DNA from: HGM13006 sp964514175
GTDB taxonomy: Bacteria; Bacillota; Clostridia; Oscillospirales; Oscillospiraceae
Assembly: GCA_964514175.1 (NCBI GenBank)
Contig: CAZEPQ010000104.1
Location: 1-6,974, forward strand
Direction: 5' to 3'
DNA: 6,974 nt
A model generated the notes under the pieces. The model saw only the letters and a program-made list of their open reading frames with translations, did no database searches and was not told where the DNA came from. The first letter of the stretch is position 1; every line of letters begins with the position of its first letter. Shown one piece after another: positions 6,149 through 6,974 of this stretch. The position numbers and the translations under genes were made by a program.

Positions 6149-6925
6149 TTATTCGGTGTATTCTCTGACAGGAATTACGAAATGCAGTTCATACCATTCC
6201 TTCCAATCCACCACACCCTCCGGCACAGTTAAGTTATTCTTTTCCACAAACAGCTCCAGAATTTCAATACCATCCACTACATGGGTATAATAGGATTCTA
6301 TTGACGAGCTGTCTTCCAGGTTGAACTTTCTGGAGTTTGTATATTGGGGGCTGATGGTAACCAGAGAATATATTTTTTCTTCGCTTACTCCGAGAATGTG
6401 GAGATTAAATACAAAGGAGTTGTCTCCGCTTTTCGAATCATGCTCCATTGCCGCCTCCATATTTTCGATAGGAGTCTCGGTGATAATCCACACAAGACCG
6501 TCGTACCCAGAGGCTTTCTGAGAGCGATCGTAGAAGGAGAATAGTGCATTGTCATAGTTATATTTCTGTTCAACCCCGGTCTCTTCCCACATCATTTCAT
6601 AGGGCGTTTCAACCTCGATACTGTCGGTGTACTGTGGTGGGATGTACAATTGAACTATCGGAGTAACACTGGTTGTTAATTTCACAAGTTCATCTGTGGA
6701 TATCACTTCGTTCTGGTCAGACACAGGCGCAGTACTGCTCTGCATCTGGCCAGCGTCGTTTACGAAAACCTGTGTCGCAGCATCCTCCGATGTATAGCTG
6801 GGTTCTGTTTCGGTCCCCCCACCTTTAGGGAAACCAACCTCGGATGTCTCTGTTTTGCAACTGGAAAAAAGGACCATCAGGAGGATAATGGTTAGGCATA
6901 AAAGGTTTGTTTTTCTGAATATCAT
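6149..6925 (-). CDS. Lipoprotein of unknown function
   Basis: From ATG at 6925 the product has 258 residues. It starts with a typical lipoprotein signal: MIFRKTN, a hydrophobic core (about 8-20) and LFSSC with C23 as the lipidation site; Phe at -3 is slightly atypical. Residues 24-75 are a Ser/Thr/Gly/Glu-rich linker, expected to be disordered outside the membrane. Residues 85-258 look like a folded domain with alternating strand-like segments (VQLYIPPQY, GLVWIITE, FVFNLHILGV, IYSLVTISPQY) and a C-terminal part with WKEWYELHF near 241-249. I do not recognise the family. The open frame continues upstream past 6925, including a TTG at 6961, and no stop lies between there and the window end. The signal peptide supports 6925, but no good ribosome binding site precedes it, so the start is uncertain. 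No promoter is visible in the remaining 49 nt. Confidence 0.8.
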   Translation of the reverse strand: MIFRKTNLLCLTIILLMVLFSSCKTETSEVGFPKGGGTETEPSYTSEDAATQVFVNDAGQMQSSTAPVSDQNEVISTDELVKLTTSVTPIVQLYIPPQYTDSIEVETPYEMMWEETGVEQKYNYDNALFSFYDRSQKASGYDGLVWIITETPIENMEAAMEHDSKSGDNSFVFNLHILGVSEEKIYSLVTISPQYTNSRKFNLEDSSSIESYYTHVVDGIEILELFVEKNNLTVPEGVVDWKEWYELHFVIPVREYTE

Positions 6926-6974
6926 ATTAATCAACCATTCGGCCGCTATGCGTCCGCACAAATAGGGATGAAAG

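Overview
The window looks like a chromosomal segment from a Firmicute of class Clostridia, possibly a gut Oscillospiraceae-type bacterium; the family-level guess is an inference. Supporting signs are strong AAAGGAGG-type ribosome binding sites, sigma-A-like promoters with TATAAT boxes and 17-bp spacers, lipoprotein signal peptides, an acyl-phosphate-type (PlsY) acyltransferase and mid-range base composition. Nothing points to a phage, plasmid, insertion sequence or CRISPR array.

Positions 1-4785 (minus strand) hold a complete four-gene CUT2-type (ribose/galactose family) ABC importer operon. Transcription probably starts near 4750 from a TTGAAA-17-TATAAT promoter. The order is two-domain ATPase (4710-3178), permease A (3181-2156), permease B (2171-1170, GTG start) and substrate-binding lipoprotein (1103-72). 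It ends in a hairpin at 50-16. ATPase and permease A overlap by 4 nt and the permeases by 16 nt, so the three are probably translationally coupled. The binding protein follows a 66-nt gap with its own ribosome binding site. Two different permeases imply a heterodimeric channel, as in E. coli YtfT/YjfF. The substrate cannot be named: the ribose-contacting positions of RbsB are mostly changed, and no sugar kinase, isomerase or regulator lies in the window.

Positions 4711-4952 are an AT-rich divergent intergenic region with the operon promoter, two small inverted repeats and a weaker candidate promoter for the rightward genes. Positions 4953-6058 (plus strand) encode a 121-residue two-helix membrane protein of unknown function, then a PlsY-like glycerol-3-phosphate acyltransferase with its own promoter and a strong intrinsic terminator. 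The PlsY homologue keeps the glycine-rich glycerol-3-phosphate site but lacks the canonical serine and arginine of motif 1.

Positions 6066-6925 (minus strand) hold a lipoprotein of unknown function that converges on plsY; two back-to-back hairpins at 6023-6097 separate the converging transcripts. Most of the window is ordinary housekeeping and nutrient uptake. I found no convincing novel multi-gene system; the PlsY-like protein and the orphan transporter specificity are the points most worth checking.
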